From an uncultured Bacteroidota bacterium (GTDB taxonomy: Bacteria > Bacteroidota > Bacteroidia > 2-12-FULL-35-15): a stretch of 7,826 nucleotides of DNA. The DNA lies in the NCBI GenBank assembly GCA_903881065.1, contig CAIRRW010000538.1, positions 1 through 7,826 of the forward strand, written 5' to 3'. Made by a program: the position numbers and the translations under genes. The notes under the pieces were generated by a model. That model was not told the origin of the DNA. It ran no database searches and saw only the letters and a list, made by a program, of their open reading frames with translations. Shown here one piece after another: positions 1-6,936 of this stretch. Each line of letters starts with the position of its first letter. The stretch's first letter is position 1.

Positions 1-2139
1 AACTAATTTACGGGTAATAACAGTATTCCCATTTACAAATAGGTTGCAAAAGTAAACACCAGCTTTGATAGAATTGTTTAATTGGACAGAATTATTATTA
101 ACTATTAAAGTTTTAACAAGTTCTCCTATTGAATTATATATTTTCAATTCCATTTTGTCAGATGACTTATAGTTTCCAATATCAAAATTCAAAATTGTTC
201 CTTCATTAGAAGGATTAGGATAAATAAGTAAAGTGTTTTTAGTTGAGTTTGATAGGTAATTTACATTAATACCACATCCTGTTAAGGCTCCAAAGGCATT
301 TGCTTTACCGTATCCCCAATTGTTATTTGGCAAACTACTACCGGTAAAGTAGTCTTGAGTTGCACAGTTAATAATGGCATTTTTTACTTCTAATGAAGTA
401 GCAGTTGGGTTCTTTTGCAGATATAATGCAGCAATGCCAGAAACAGAAGGAGCGGAGGCTGAAGTTCCACTAGCAGCCACATGGTACAAATCATAAGATA
501 AGTATCCTGGTGCATTCGGGATATAATAACTCGATACCAATGATAACACAACATCAGAAACTACAACATCACCAGGCGAAGTAATATCAGGTTTTCGTCG
601 CCCATCCCTTGTTGGTCCTATACTTGAAAACGCTGACAAAGCACCAACCGGATTAAAAAAAGGATCTAAAACATTATTATAACTCAAAACATTCGTCCTG
701 TTCTCATATGAGCCAACAGTAATAACATTATCAAGACACTGAAAACTATTACAAACGGTTTGATTTGCATCCGGCAGTTTATAGTAAATGCTATCCGGCA
801 TTGCAGATGGAGGAGGAAGTCCGCTACATAAAGCATCATAACTCCATAAATCAAAAGTTCCAGTACCTGTAGTTATTAATCGCCAATCGTAAGAAGCAGA
901 ATCTGGCATTATGTAAAATTCTTTACAATAGGTTCCATTTGTAAGGCTGCCAAGGCTTTCAATAATTCCAATTCTATGTCCATTATTTTTAAGCGTATCC
1001 CATGTTATTGTACCTAAATTATAAGTAATATTATGAAATGGAATATGCCCTCTATATGAATGAGAAGGAGCCATCTGGTCAGCACCGATAGCAAAATTAA
1101 CGTTAGTAAAATTAGCAGCATCCGAATACATTTGTAAATCTATGTATCCATTATTATTGGCAAATAAAGTAAAACTACTATCCGCATTAACATTATATTT
1201 AAGATGGATTGGATTACCACCGTCATTACCTGCAGAAGCCACAAAAGCACAACCTGCACGTGTTGCTATAAGACTATTAATTAATAATGCTTGCGGATCC
1301 TTTCCGTCGTGCGAACCAATCCCATCACCAACACTGGCATTTATAACACAAGGTTTACCTAATGCCGTTGCTTTACTTAAAATATATTTTACACCATCAG
1401 TAATAACAGAATGTGTGGTAGAAGAAAAATCAAGAGATACCATTATAATATCTGCTTTAGGAGCTACTCCCAAAAAATTACCTGTAGCTAATGCATTACC
1501 TGCTGCAATGCCTGCATCGTGTGTTCCGTGTCCTTTAAACAACGTGTCTTTTGAAGCAGCAGCTAATCCACCATCAATATCAGTATTTGTAAATTCCTGA
1601 CCATAATTATATGCAATAGGTGTATTTGCAGCGTTTGCCAATGTCTGGTCCCATAAATACTTTACTCTGCTATGTCCCTGACTATCTTTAAAATCAGGAT
1701 TAGTGAAGTCTATACCTGTGTCAATAAACCCAATTACTACACCTGTTCCGTCATACGCTTGAGTTAACGGAGATTGCCCATTATGAACAGGAATAACATT
1801 ATTAAACTTCAACATTGTATCATTCAGTGGGCGTGTATGAGTAGGGAAGGCTTCTATCTGAAAAATAGCTTTATTTGTAGCAATTTCAGCAATAGCACTT
1901 AATGGCAATGTTACAGAAGCTACATCGCCTGCAGAATAACGGAATTTACCTCCATTAGCTTGAACGAGACTTTTTATCGTCTCTATATTTCCCTGAATAA
2001 GTACATCAATAGATTGATTGTCTTGTTTATTAACATTATGAATCTTGTTATATAAACTAAGATTCATTGTTCCTTGTGCACTTAAATTGATTGTACATGC
2101 TTTACAAAGCATAATAAGCAGAAATATTTTTTTAATCAT
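1..2139 (-). CDS. Secreted subtilisin-like serine protease (S8) with T9SS type A sorting domain, partial at its C-terminus
   Basis: The frame is open for 713 codons from the ATG at 2139 to the window edge, with no stop; the end (TRKLV) looks only a few residues short of complete. Domains in order: a Sec signal peptide (about residues 1-22, ending LSAQ); a propeptide-like segment (about 35-105); then a subtilase domain with catalytic Asp140 (DTGID), His204 (GHGTH), oxyanion Asn305 (SAGND) and nucleophile Ser560 (GTSASAP). About 150 residues with beta-rich character lie between Asn305 and the VITVG strand near 473; the pattern W-R-L...G-T-G-T-F-D-L-W resembles the jelly-roll insert of Csp-type subtilases (inference). 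Residues about 637-713 form a sorting domain (YPNPS near 640, then GVYF near the end), which in this family directs export through the outer membrane by T9SS and is normally removed. The likely role is extracellular or surface proteolysis; the substrate is unknown. The residue after the second active-site-loop His is Asp (HDAG), not the usual Val. It is divergent from the acylation operon, with no visible functional link. Confidence 0.93.
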   Translation of the reverse strand, partial: MIKKIFLLIMLCKACTINLSAQGTMNLSLYNKIHNVNKQDNQSIDVLIQGNIETIKSLVQANGGKFRYSAGDVASVTLPLSAIAEIATNKAIFQIEAFPTHTRPLNDTMLKFNNVIPVHNGQSPLTQAYDGTGVVIGFIDTGIDFTNPDFKDSQGHSRVKYLWDQTLANAANTPIAYNYGQEFTNTDIDGGLAAASKDTLFKGHGTHDAGIAAGNALATGNFLGVAPKADIIMVSLDFSSTTHSVITDGVKYILSKATALGKPCVINASVGDGIGSHDGKDPQALLINSLIATRAGCAFVASAGNDGGNPIHLKYNVNADSSFTLFANNNGYIDLQMYSDAANFTNVNFAIGADQMAPSHSYRGHIPFHNITYNLGTITWDTLKNNGHRIGIIESLGSLTNGTYCKEFYIMPDSASYDWRLITTGTGTFDLWSYDALCSGLPPPSAMPDSIYYKLPDANQTVCNSFQCLDNVITVGSYENRTNVLSYNNVLDPFFNPVGALSAFSSIGPTRDGRRKPDITSPGDVVVSDVVLSLVSSYYIPNAPGYLSYDLYHVAASGTSASAPSVSGIAALYLQKNPTATSLEVKNAIINCATQDYFTGSSLPNNNWGYGKANAFGALTGCGINVNYLSNSTKNTLLIYPNPSNEGTILNFDIGNYKSSDKMELKIYNSIGELVKTLIVNNNSVQLNNSIKAGVYFCNLFVNGNTVITRKLV

Positions 2140-2225
2140 AATTTATTTATGTCAGATTATTAGTTAATGGATTTAAACATTACGTACTCTCAGAAATATT
2201 ACGAAATTTACAACAATTTTTTTAC
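2140..2225. other. Divergent intergenic gap between the protease gene and the acylation operon
   Basis: These 86 bases must carry the 5' control regions of both flanking genes, since they are transcribed away from each other. The stretch is very AT-rich. I see no convincing TAnnTTTG element on either strand: the nearest match is TAAATTTC on the minus strand (2210-2203), which lacks the final G. A short imperfect dyad (TAATG, eight bases, CATTA, near 2165-2182) has only five-base arms and may be chance. A run of eight T ends just before the operon's first codon, and no Shine-Dalgarno sequence is present. Confidence 0.6.
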
Positions 2226-3773
2226 TTGAAGCACGATTTGAATAATAAAGATTCACATAAGGATTATCTAACTTTTCAGAAACCTATATCAATAGGCTTT
2301 CTTAAAAGTGTTTTGGCGTTTCCAAATCTTAATTCAATTCATATAAATAATCGATATTATACCTATTCTGATTTGTTTGAAATTGTTTATTCCATTTTCA
2401 AACAACTTCCTGCTGATTCAAAATCAGAACGAATTGGAATTTATTGTAGTGATGATATTTATACTTATGCAAGTATTATTGCTGTCAATTTATACGGTGC
2501 AGCTTATATTCCGTTGAATAATAAATTTCCTACCGCCAGAAATAAAAGCATTATCAAACAATGCTCATTAAAGTTGATATTATCATCCGTCAATGACCAT
2601 AATTTAGATTCAATATCAGAAGATGTTGAGATATTGAATACAAGTTACAAAGGTGAATTGGAGGGGTTGTTTTCTGATGAAAATTGGATTAAACATTTTA
2701 TTGAAAACAATGATGAGAAGCAATCAATTGCATATATTCTATTCACATCCGGTACTACTAATGAACCAAAGGGTGTTCCTGTTTCCCATTCAAACCTGAA
2801 TCATTTTTTTGATTTCTTTTTAAAGAATTATAATTTCAATATGAATGATAGATTTTTACAAGTGTATGAATTAACATTTGATGTTTCTGTTTTCTCAATT
2901 TTTATGCCGCTTCTTGTTGGCGCTTGCTGCTATGTTTTACCTATTAAACAAATAAAGTATTCTGATATAATTCAACAGATAAAAGAACATAAAATAACTA
3001 TTATTAGTATGGTACCAACTGTTCTTAGATTTCTAGAAAAGTACATGAAGGAGATTTCACTACCAACATTACGATATAGCTTTTTCTCTGGAGATGCTTT
3101 GCTTCATACTCTTGCTTTTAAATGGAGTGCGTCATTACCCAATGCGGAAATTCATAATTTCTATGGACCTACAGAAACTACAATTGTTTGTACGCGATAT
3201 GTTTGGAATAAATCTGTATCAGAAAAAGAATCTGTTAATAATATTGTTCCATTGGGAAAAGCTTTTGAAGGAATGGAATATTTAATTATAAATGAAACTA
3301 ATGAACCTGTTGAAAAGGGGGAACTATGTTTCTATGGCACTCAGGTAATATCAGAATATCTTAATAATATGAATGAAGTTAAATTTTTTGTTTATGGAGG
3401 TAAAACATATTATAAAACAGGTGATGTTGCATCCATAGACAATAATTACAATTTGTTGTTTCACGGAAGGAATGACGATCAGGTGAAGATTAACGGCTAT
3501 AGAGTTGAGTTGAGAGAAATAGAGTTTGCAATAGAAAGAATAACAAATAAAAGGTCAAAAGTTTATTGCATTGCTAACAAACAGGAATTAAATGAACTTA
3601 TTGCATTTATTGAAACCAAAGATTTTAAGGAGGATGTTATCAGAGAAAGCCTTTTAGCTTTTATTCCAACTTATTTGATTCCAAAGAAATATTATTCTGT
3701 TGAAAGTTTCCCATTAAATAGTAATGGAAAGGTGGATAAGAATCAACTTATAAACTTATTTCAATACTGTTAA
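2226..3773 (+). CDS. Amino-acid adenylating enzyme, DltA-like (carrier-protein ligase)
   Basis: This is a stand-alone adenylation-domain protein of 515 residues, close to the usual length of DltA (about 500). It should activate an amino acid or similar acid with ATP and load it onto the carrier protein encoded next. Visible core motifs: A3 phosphate loop TSGTTNEPKG (174-183), A4 FDVS (218-221), A5 FYGPTET (312-318), A7 TGD (398-400), A8 beginning GRNDDQVKINGYRVEL (414-429) and A10 NGKVDK with catalytic Lys502. All are typical of the amino-acid-activating group (DltA, NRPS A domains, AlmE) rather than of fatty acyl-CoA ligases. There are no condensation or thioesterase domains. The loop has Asn179 where Gly is usual. 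The start is TTG at 2226: no in-frame ATG, GTG or TTG lies between it and the protease gene, and it leaves about 20 residues before the conserved FLKSV...YTYSDL region. The carrier gene begins one base after the stop. D-Ala is the default guess for the substrate from context, but Gly or another acid is possible. Confidence 0.93.
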   Translation: MKHDLNNKDSHKDYLTFQKPISIGFLKSVLAFPNLNSIHINNRYYTYSDLFEIVYSIFKQLPADSKSERIGIYCSDDIYTYASIIAVNLYGAAYIPLNNKFPTARNKSIIKQCSLKLILSSVNDHNLDSISEDVEILNTSYKGELEGLFSDENWIKHFIENNDEKQSIAYILFTSGTTNEPKGVPVSHSNLNHFFDFFLKNYNFNMNDRFLQVYELTFDVSVFSIFMPLLVGACCYVLPIKQIKYSDIIQQIKEHKITIISMVPTVLRFLEKYMKEISLPTLRYSFFSGDALLHTLAFKWSASLPNAEIHNFYGPTETTIVCTRYVWNKSVSEKESVNNIVPLGKAFEGMEYLIINETNEPVEKGELCFYGTQVISEYLNNMNEVKFFVYGGKTYYKTGDVASIDNNYNLLFHGRNDDQVKINGYRVELREIEFAIERITNKRSKVYCIANKQELNELIAFIETKDFKEDVIRESLLAFIPTYLIPKKYYSVESFPLNSNGKVDKNQLINLFQYC

Positions 3774-3774
3774 C

Positions 3775-4011
3775 ATGCAGGAAAGATTACAGAAAGTATT
3801 TAGAAAGGTTTTTAATAATAATAATTTAATTATTACTCTTCAAACTTCGGCCAATGATATTAAAATGTGGGATTCTATAACACATATGGAATTAATTTCA
3901 GAAATAGAAGTAGAGTTTAATATTGTTTTTTCGTTTGATCAGGTGATGCAATTTAATAATGTTGGAGATATGCTAATGACAATCGAAAAACTCTCGCAAA
4001 ATCATAAATGA
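3775..4011 (+). CDS. Acyl/aminoacyl carrier protein, DltC-like
   Basis: This 78-residue acidic protein has the length and pattern of DltC-type and other small carrier proteins. The motif W-D-S-I-T-H-M-E-L (32-40) places the phosphopantetheine attachment site at Ser34, followed by the usual amphipathic helix II (MELISEIEVEFNIVF). It would accept the activated acyl group from the upstream ligase as a thioester and present it to the membrane acyltransferase on the cytoplasmic side. It starts at an ATG one base after the ligase stop, and its TGA overlaps the ATG of the MBOAT gene (ATGA, 4008-4011), which suggests translational coupling and matched production. No phosphopantetheinyl transferase is encoded in this window, so the prosthetic group must be added by an enzyme encoded elsewhere. 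By sequence alone it could be a fatty-acid-type ACP, but the neighbours argue for a dedicated carrier. Confidence 0.93.
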   Translation: MQERLQKVFRKVFNNNNLIITLQTSANDIKMWDSITHMELISEIEVEFNIVFSFDQVMQFNNVGDMLMTIEKLSQNHK

Positions 4012-5423
4012 CTTTCATTTCTCCTCTATTTATTCTTTTTATTACAATTGTAATATTTGTAAATTATTTATTACCACCTCGTTTTCGTTATGTGTTTATA
4101 CTAAGTGTTGGGCTTGTTTTTGTTGGCTTCTTTAATATAGAATCATTAATTGCTGTTCTGCTTTTTACTCTATTTAATTTCTACTTAGCCAAACTGATTT
4201 TAAATAATAGGGCATTATTTATTTTTGGATTAGCAGTAAATGCATTAGCTATTATATTGTTCAACTATTTTAATTCTACTACAAATGGGCTTCATTTCTC
4301 TTTTACATTAATAAGTTTTCAAATAGATAAATTTATTGTTGCATTTGGATTATCCTTTTATTCTATGCAAAATATTGCCTACTTAACAGAAGTTTATTCG
4401 AAAAGAATGATAGCTGAAACAAAACTTGCAAAGTATGTGCTATACTCTGTATTCTTTCCAAAGTTTATTAGTGGACCTGTAATGTTGCCGGTAGAATTCA
4501 TTTCTCAAATTGATAACAATGTTATTACAAACAATAACCTGATACGTGGTTTTCAATTGCTTTTGTTGGGAGTATTTAAAAAGATGGTATTAGCTGACAG
4601 ACTTGCACCTGGCGTATGTTCGGTATTTGATTATCATAGTAATTATAGTGGACTTACAACATTAGTTGCCGCTTATTTATTTACTATTCAGATGTATTTT
4701 GATTTTTCAGGGTATACAAATATGGCATTGGGCATGGCAGAAATGTTAGGCTTTAAACTAAAAGACAATTTTAATTTTCCATTACGTTCTACTAGTGTTT
4801 CAGAATTCTGGAGGCGTTGGCATATCTCATTAATATCATGGTTTACAAAGTACATTTATTACCCTGTTGTTTTTCGGTTAAGGGACTATAAAAAAATCGC
4901 CCCGTTAATTGGAATACTTCTTACCTTTTTTGTATCTATGATTTGGCATGGAATAGGTTTTACTTTTTTAGCGTGGGCTGTCTGTCATATTATTTATTTA
5001 TGTTTTGAATCGCTGACAAGAAAGGCTAGAACCGAATTTTCAGAACGATTTAATAATTCGTTGTGTAAAATGCTATATATTTTTATTGTATTCAATTTAG
5101 TTTGTTTCAGTAATATATTTTTCCGTGCCAATTCATTTGACACCGCTTTACACTTAATCAAAACTATCGGTTGTAATTTCATCCCTGACAATTTTTACAA
5201 TGGATTAATTGCTCCAATTGCAGTAGGAGGACATCAGATTGATGAGTTCAATCTTTATATTACTATTCTTTTGTCTGTTCTCTTTTTATTGTTTGAAAGA
5301 CGAATTGGCAATATAGTTTCTAGTGAACGAATTAATATTAAGTATATTATTGGCAGTGTTTTATTAATAATGATTTTTGGAGTGTTCAATAGTGGAACTC
5401 GTTTTATTTATATGCAGTTTTAG
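4008..5423 (+). CDS. MBOAT family membrane-bound O-acyltransferase, DltB/AlgI-like, with C-terminal FIYMQF shuttle motif
   Basis: This is a 471-residue polytopic membrane protein with many hydrophobic segments from the first residues onward, the usual size for bacterial MBOAT proteins. Family signatures are visible: the GLSFYSMQNIAYLTEVY region (about 114-130), FDFSGYTNMALG (about 227-238), SEFWRRWHISL with His272, and MIWHGIGF with His314, the conserved MBOAT histidine. It should take the acyl group from the loaded carrier protein in the cytoplasm and pass it to the outer face of the inner membrane. The last six residues, FIYMQF (466-471), place Tyr468 in a pattern matching the tyrosine acyl-shuttle hexapeptide known from DltX and reported as fused to MBOAT proteins in other systems. 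I infer that Tyr468 carries the acyl group to the next gene product. The ATG overlaps the carrier stop. The next gene starts ten bases after the TAG. AlgI/PatA-type polysaccharide O-acetylation is the alternative, but the ligase and carrier genes favour a Dlt-like route. Confidence 0.94.
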   Translation: MTFISPLFILFITIVIFVNYLLPPRFRYVFILSVGLVFVGFFNIESLIAVLLFTLFNFYLAKLILNNRALFIFGLAVNALAIILFNYFNSTTNGLHFSFTLISFQIDKFIVAFGLSFYSMQNIAYLTEVYSKRMIAETKLAKYVLYSVFFPKFISGPVMLPVEFISQIDNNVITNNNLIRGFQLLLLGVFKKMVLADRLAPGVCSVFDYHSNYSGLTTLVAAYLFTIQMYFDFSGYTNMALGMAEMLGFKLKDNFNFPLRSTSVSEFWRRWHISLISWFTKYIYYPVVFRLRDYKKIAPLIGILLTFFVSMIWHGIGFTFLAWAVCHIIYLCFESLTRKARTEFSERFNNSLCKMLYIFIVFNLVCFSNIFFRANSFDTALHLIKTIGCNFIPDNFYNGLIAPIAVGGHQIDEFNLYITILLSVLFLLFERRIGNIVSSERINIKYIIGSVLLIMIFGVFNSGTRFIYMQF

Positions 5424-5433
5424 GTTTGTTTAA

Positions 5434-6396
5434 GTGAAGAATTTTTATAAAATATTAATTTCTTTTTTCTTATTACTAGTCTTGTTCTATGGACTTGAGA
5501 AACTCTATGATTTCGCATTACGGCATAATTGCAATATTAAAATTGCGTATATTCAAAAGGAAAAGATAAATGCAGAGATACTTATTCATGGACCATGCGA
5601 GCCTCTGTGGATGATTTCTCCTGAAAAATTGGATAGGATTACTGGTTTAAAATCTTATAACCTTGCATTAACTCATTCCGATTTTGCTGATAATTATCTG
5701 CACTTGTATTATTACCTGAAAAATAATAATGCGCCCAAATACTTATTTTTTTATGTAACGCCAGAGTCAATGGATTTGAATTATAATACCTTTAATACTT
5801 ATCGTTTCGCTCCTTATCTCGATAACCCTACCGTTGATTCAGTTATTAAAGAGTGTGATAGTAATTTTTATAAATGGGTTCGGATTCCGTTTATGAGATA
5901 CGCATTTTATAATAAGAACATAAATTTCGATGCTATTCAGGGCATGAAACATTATTTTAATAATCGCAAAAAACCTTATTATGTCAATGGTTACGAGCCT
6001 CCTTTTCAGGTTAAATGGGATAATCACCTCGAGAATTTCATTCAGTTATATCCACACGGTTATCGTTTTGAATGGAATAATTTGCGTGAAAAATATTTAT
6101 GTAAACTTATTGAATTGGCTAAACAGAATGGCATTAAAGTTTACTTATTTGAATCTCCAGTATTGAAAGAAGCCTTGCAATATCAGCCAAACAGAGAAGT
6201 GATGGTAAATAGAATTAAAGCAATAGCAACAAAATATGGAATTGTATTTAAGCAATTTGATAATATGAAAATTGCAGAATCTCGCGAGTATTTCATGTCG
6301 ACATTAAATACAAATTTGAAAGGTTCGCGGATATTTACTGATTCATTAGGTGCTTTTATAAAAGCAGAAATTGGAAAGGCTAATCACCCTGAATAA
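5434..6396 (+). CDS. Membrane-anchored SGNH/DltD-like protein with Cys in the nucleophile position
   Basis: The protein has 320 residues, with a short cytoplasmic start, one hydrophobic anchor (about 7-24) and a soluble domain expected in the periplasm. The layout fits SGNH-type partners of MBOAT proteins: block I ILIHGPCE (49-56), a SYNLALTHSDFADN segment (74-87), a YVTPES segment (107-112), and a C-terminal block F-M-S-T-L-N-T-N-L-K-G (287-297). In DltD the first block reads GSSE with a nucleophilic Ser; here it is GPCE with Cys55. The last block normally reads F-x-D-x-x-H-x-x-x-x-G; here Ser289 and Asn292 stand in place of Asp and His. Its position as the last operon gene after the MBOAT suggests that it receives the acyl group and gives it to an envelope glycan, or that it is a non-catalytic partner. 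The start is GTG at 5434, ten bases after the MBOAT stop; the anchor begins a few residues in, supporting this choice. Family assignment is from motif order only, so it is less certain than for its neighbours. Confidence 0.72.
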   Translation: MKNFYKILISFFLLLVLFYGLEKLYDFALRHNCNIKIAYIQKEKINAEILIHGPCEPLWMISPEKLDRITGLKSYNLALTHSDFADNYLHLYYYLKNNNAPKYLFFYVTPESMDLNYNTFNTYRFAPYLDNPTVDSVIKECDSNFYKWVRIPFMRYAFYNKNINFDAIQGMKHYFNNRKKPYYVNGYEPPFQVKWDNHLENFIQLYPHGYRFEWNNLREKYLCKLIELAKQNGIKVYLFESPVLKEALQYQPNREVMVNRIKAIATKYGIVFKQFDNMKIAESREYFMSTLNTNLKGSRIFTDSLGAFIKAEIGKANHPE

Positions 6397-6399
6397 TTG

Positions 6400-6900
6400 T
6401 TAATTCTTTTTAAAATCAACATCAACCACCAATCTTTCCAAATAAGGTTTTTTAGTTCCATTAGCTTCATTCGTATATGCAGGTCTCCATTTTGGTATGG
6501 CGTTGATTAATCTTATTGCTTCTTTTGTACAGTCAGGGCAATGTTTAATACTATGTACTACTTCACATTTAATCATATCTCCATCTGCAGTTATAGTTAA
6601 ACTAAGAGATACTTTCCCTTTCAATCCATTCAAGGTAACACTATCCGGAAGGACAATGTTGTTTTTAATGTAGTTATTAAATTCTTGTTTCCCTCCAATA
6701 TAGGACGGAGTTTGAAAATCGGTAATTAATGAGTTATCACCCACATCTTTTCCACTAGCATTATTATTATTGCCAGATTTCGAACTCGTTATGGCTCGTG
6801 AACTTCCATTTCCTGGTCTCTTCCAGCCGTAATGCCTTTCGGATTGTTGACAGTTTGCAAAAAATAGTAGCGTACTTACCAATAAAACATATTTCTTCAT
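6400..6900 (-). CDS. Lipoprotein with TonB C-terminal domain
   Basis: The protein has 166 residues counting from the ATG at 6900; a TTG five codons upstream (6915) would also be in frame, but the ATG gives a standard signal (MKKYVLLVSTLLFFANC). Cys17 after FFAN is a likely lipidation site, with the looser lipobox seen in Bacteroidota. A low-complexity Ser/Gly/Asn linker (about 20-60) leads to a TonB C-terminal-type domain (about 64-164): TPSYIGG, the hydrophobic strand KGKVSLSLTITADGD, EAIRLINAIPKWRPA and the closing LVVDVDF. Classical TonB proteins are anchored by an N-terminal transmembrane helix and energise outer-membrane receptors; a lipid-anchored form without Pro-rich spacer is more likely an accessory or periplasmic binding protein. 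A CPDC motif just before EAIRL could form a disulfide. It is transcribed toward the acylation operon and is probably independent of it. Confidence 0.85.
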   Translation of the reverse strand: MKKYVLLVSTLLFFANCQQSERHYGWKRPGNGSSRAITSSKSGNNNNASGKDVGDNSLITDFQTPSYIGGKQEFNNYIKNNIVLPDSVTLNGLKGKVSLSLTITADGDMIKCEVVHSIKHCPDCTKEAIRLINAIPKWRPAYTNEANGTKKPYLERLVVDVDFKKN

Positions 6901-6928
6901 TTTATTAAATAACAAAATATTATTTTCG

Positions 6929-6936
6929 CAAAGTTA
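6929..6936 (-). promoter_or_regulatory. Candidate -7 promoter element of the TonB-domain lipoprotein gene
   Basis: Read on the minus strand the bases are TAACTTTG, an exact match to the Bacteroidota -7 consensus TAnnTTTG. It lies 28 bases upstream of the ATG at 6900, which leaves a short leader. I did not find a TTG at the usual -33 distance, so support rests on the single element and its position. Confidence 0.45.

Larger units (their letters stand above)
2226..6396 (+). other. Four-gene Dlt-like envelope acylation operon
   Basis: Ligase, carrier, MBOAT and SGNH/DltD-like genes follow each other on one strand with gaps of one base, a four-base overlap and ten bases. This spacing indicates one transcript. 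The order is A-C-B-D, compared with the common dlt order A-B-C-D. No separate dltX-sized gene is visible, which agrees with the shuttle motif being fused to the MBOAT. The first gene uses TTG and the last GTG. The operon ends three bases before a convergent gene, with no room for a conventional terminator between them. Confidence 0.85.

Noticed and set aside
1142..1600. 152-codon open frame on the plus strand
   Set aside because: It lies entirely inside the protease gene on the opposite strand, where the catalytic His and Asn motifs are clearly read; the plus-strand translation has no recognisable domain.
2165..2182. Small dyad TAATG-N8-CATTA as an operator
   Set aside because: Five-base arms made mostly of A and T are expected by chance, and no regulator gene is nearby.
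2203..2210. TAAATTTC on the minus strand as a promoter for the protease gene
   Set aside because: It lacks the final G of TAnnTTTG and has no properly spaced TTG, so it is not better than chance in such AT-rich sequence.
3094..3285. 63-codon plus-strand frame inside the ligase gene
   Set aside because: It overlaps the A5 region of the ligase in another frame and has no domain or start signal of its own.
2226..4011. Ligase plus carrier as part of a non-ribosomal peptide synthetase cluster
   Set aside because: There are no condensation, epimerisation or thioesterase domains, and the next two genes encode an MBOAT and an SGNH-like membrane protein, which fits envelope acylation better.
4994..5191. 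65-codon minus-strand frame under the MBOAT gene
   Set aside because: Antisense shadow of a well-supported membrane protein gene. I also considered a dltX-like microprotein here, but the translation has no transmembrane segment and no terminal F-I-Y-x-x-F.
5839..6166. Two short frames (minus 5839-6027 and plus 5981-6166) inside the DltD-like gene
   Set aside because: Both are shadows of the longer coherent frame, and neither shows a family motif.
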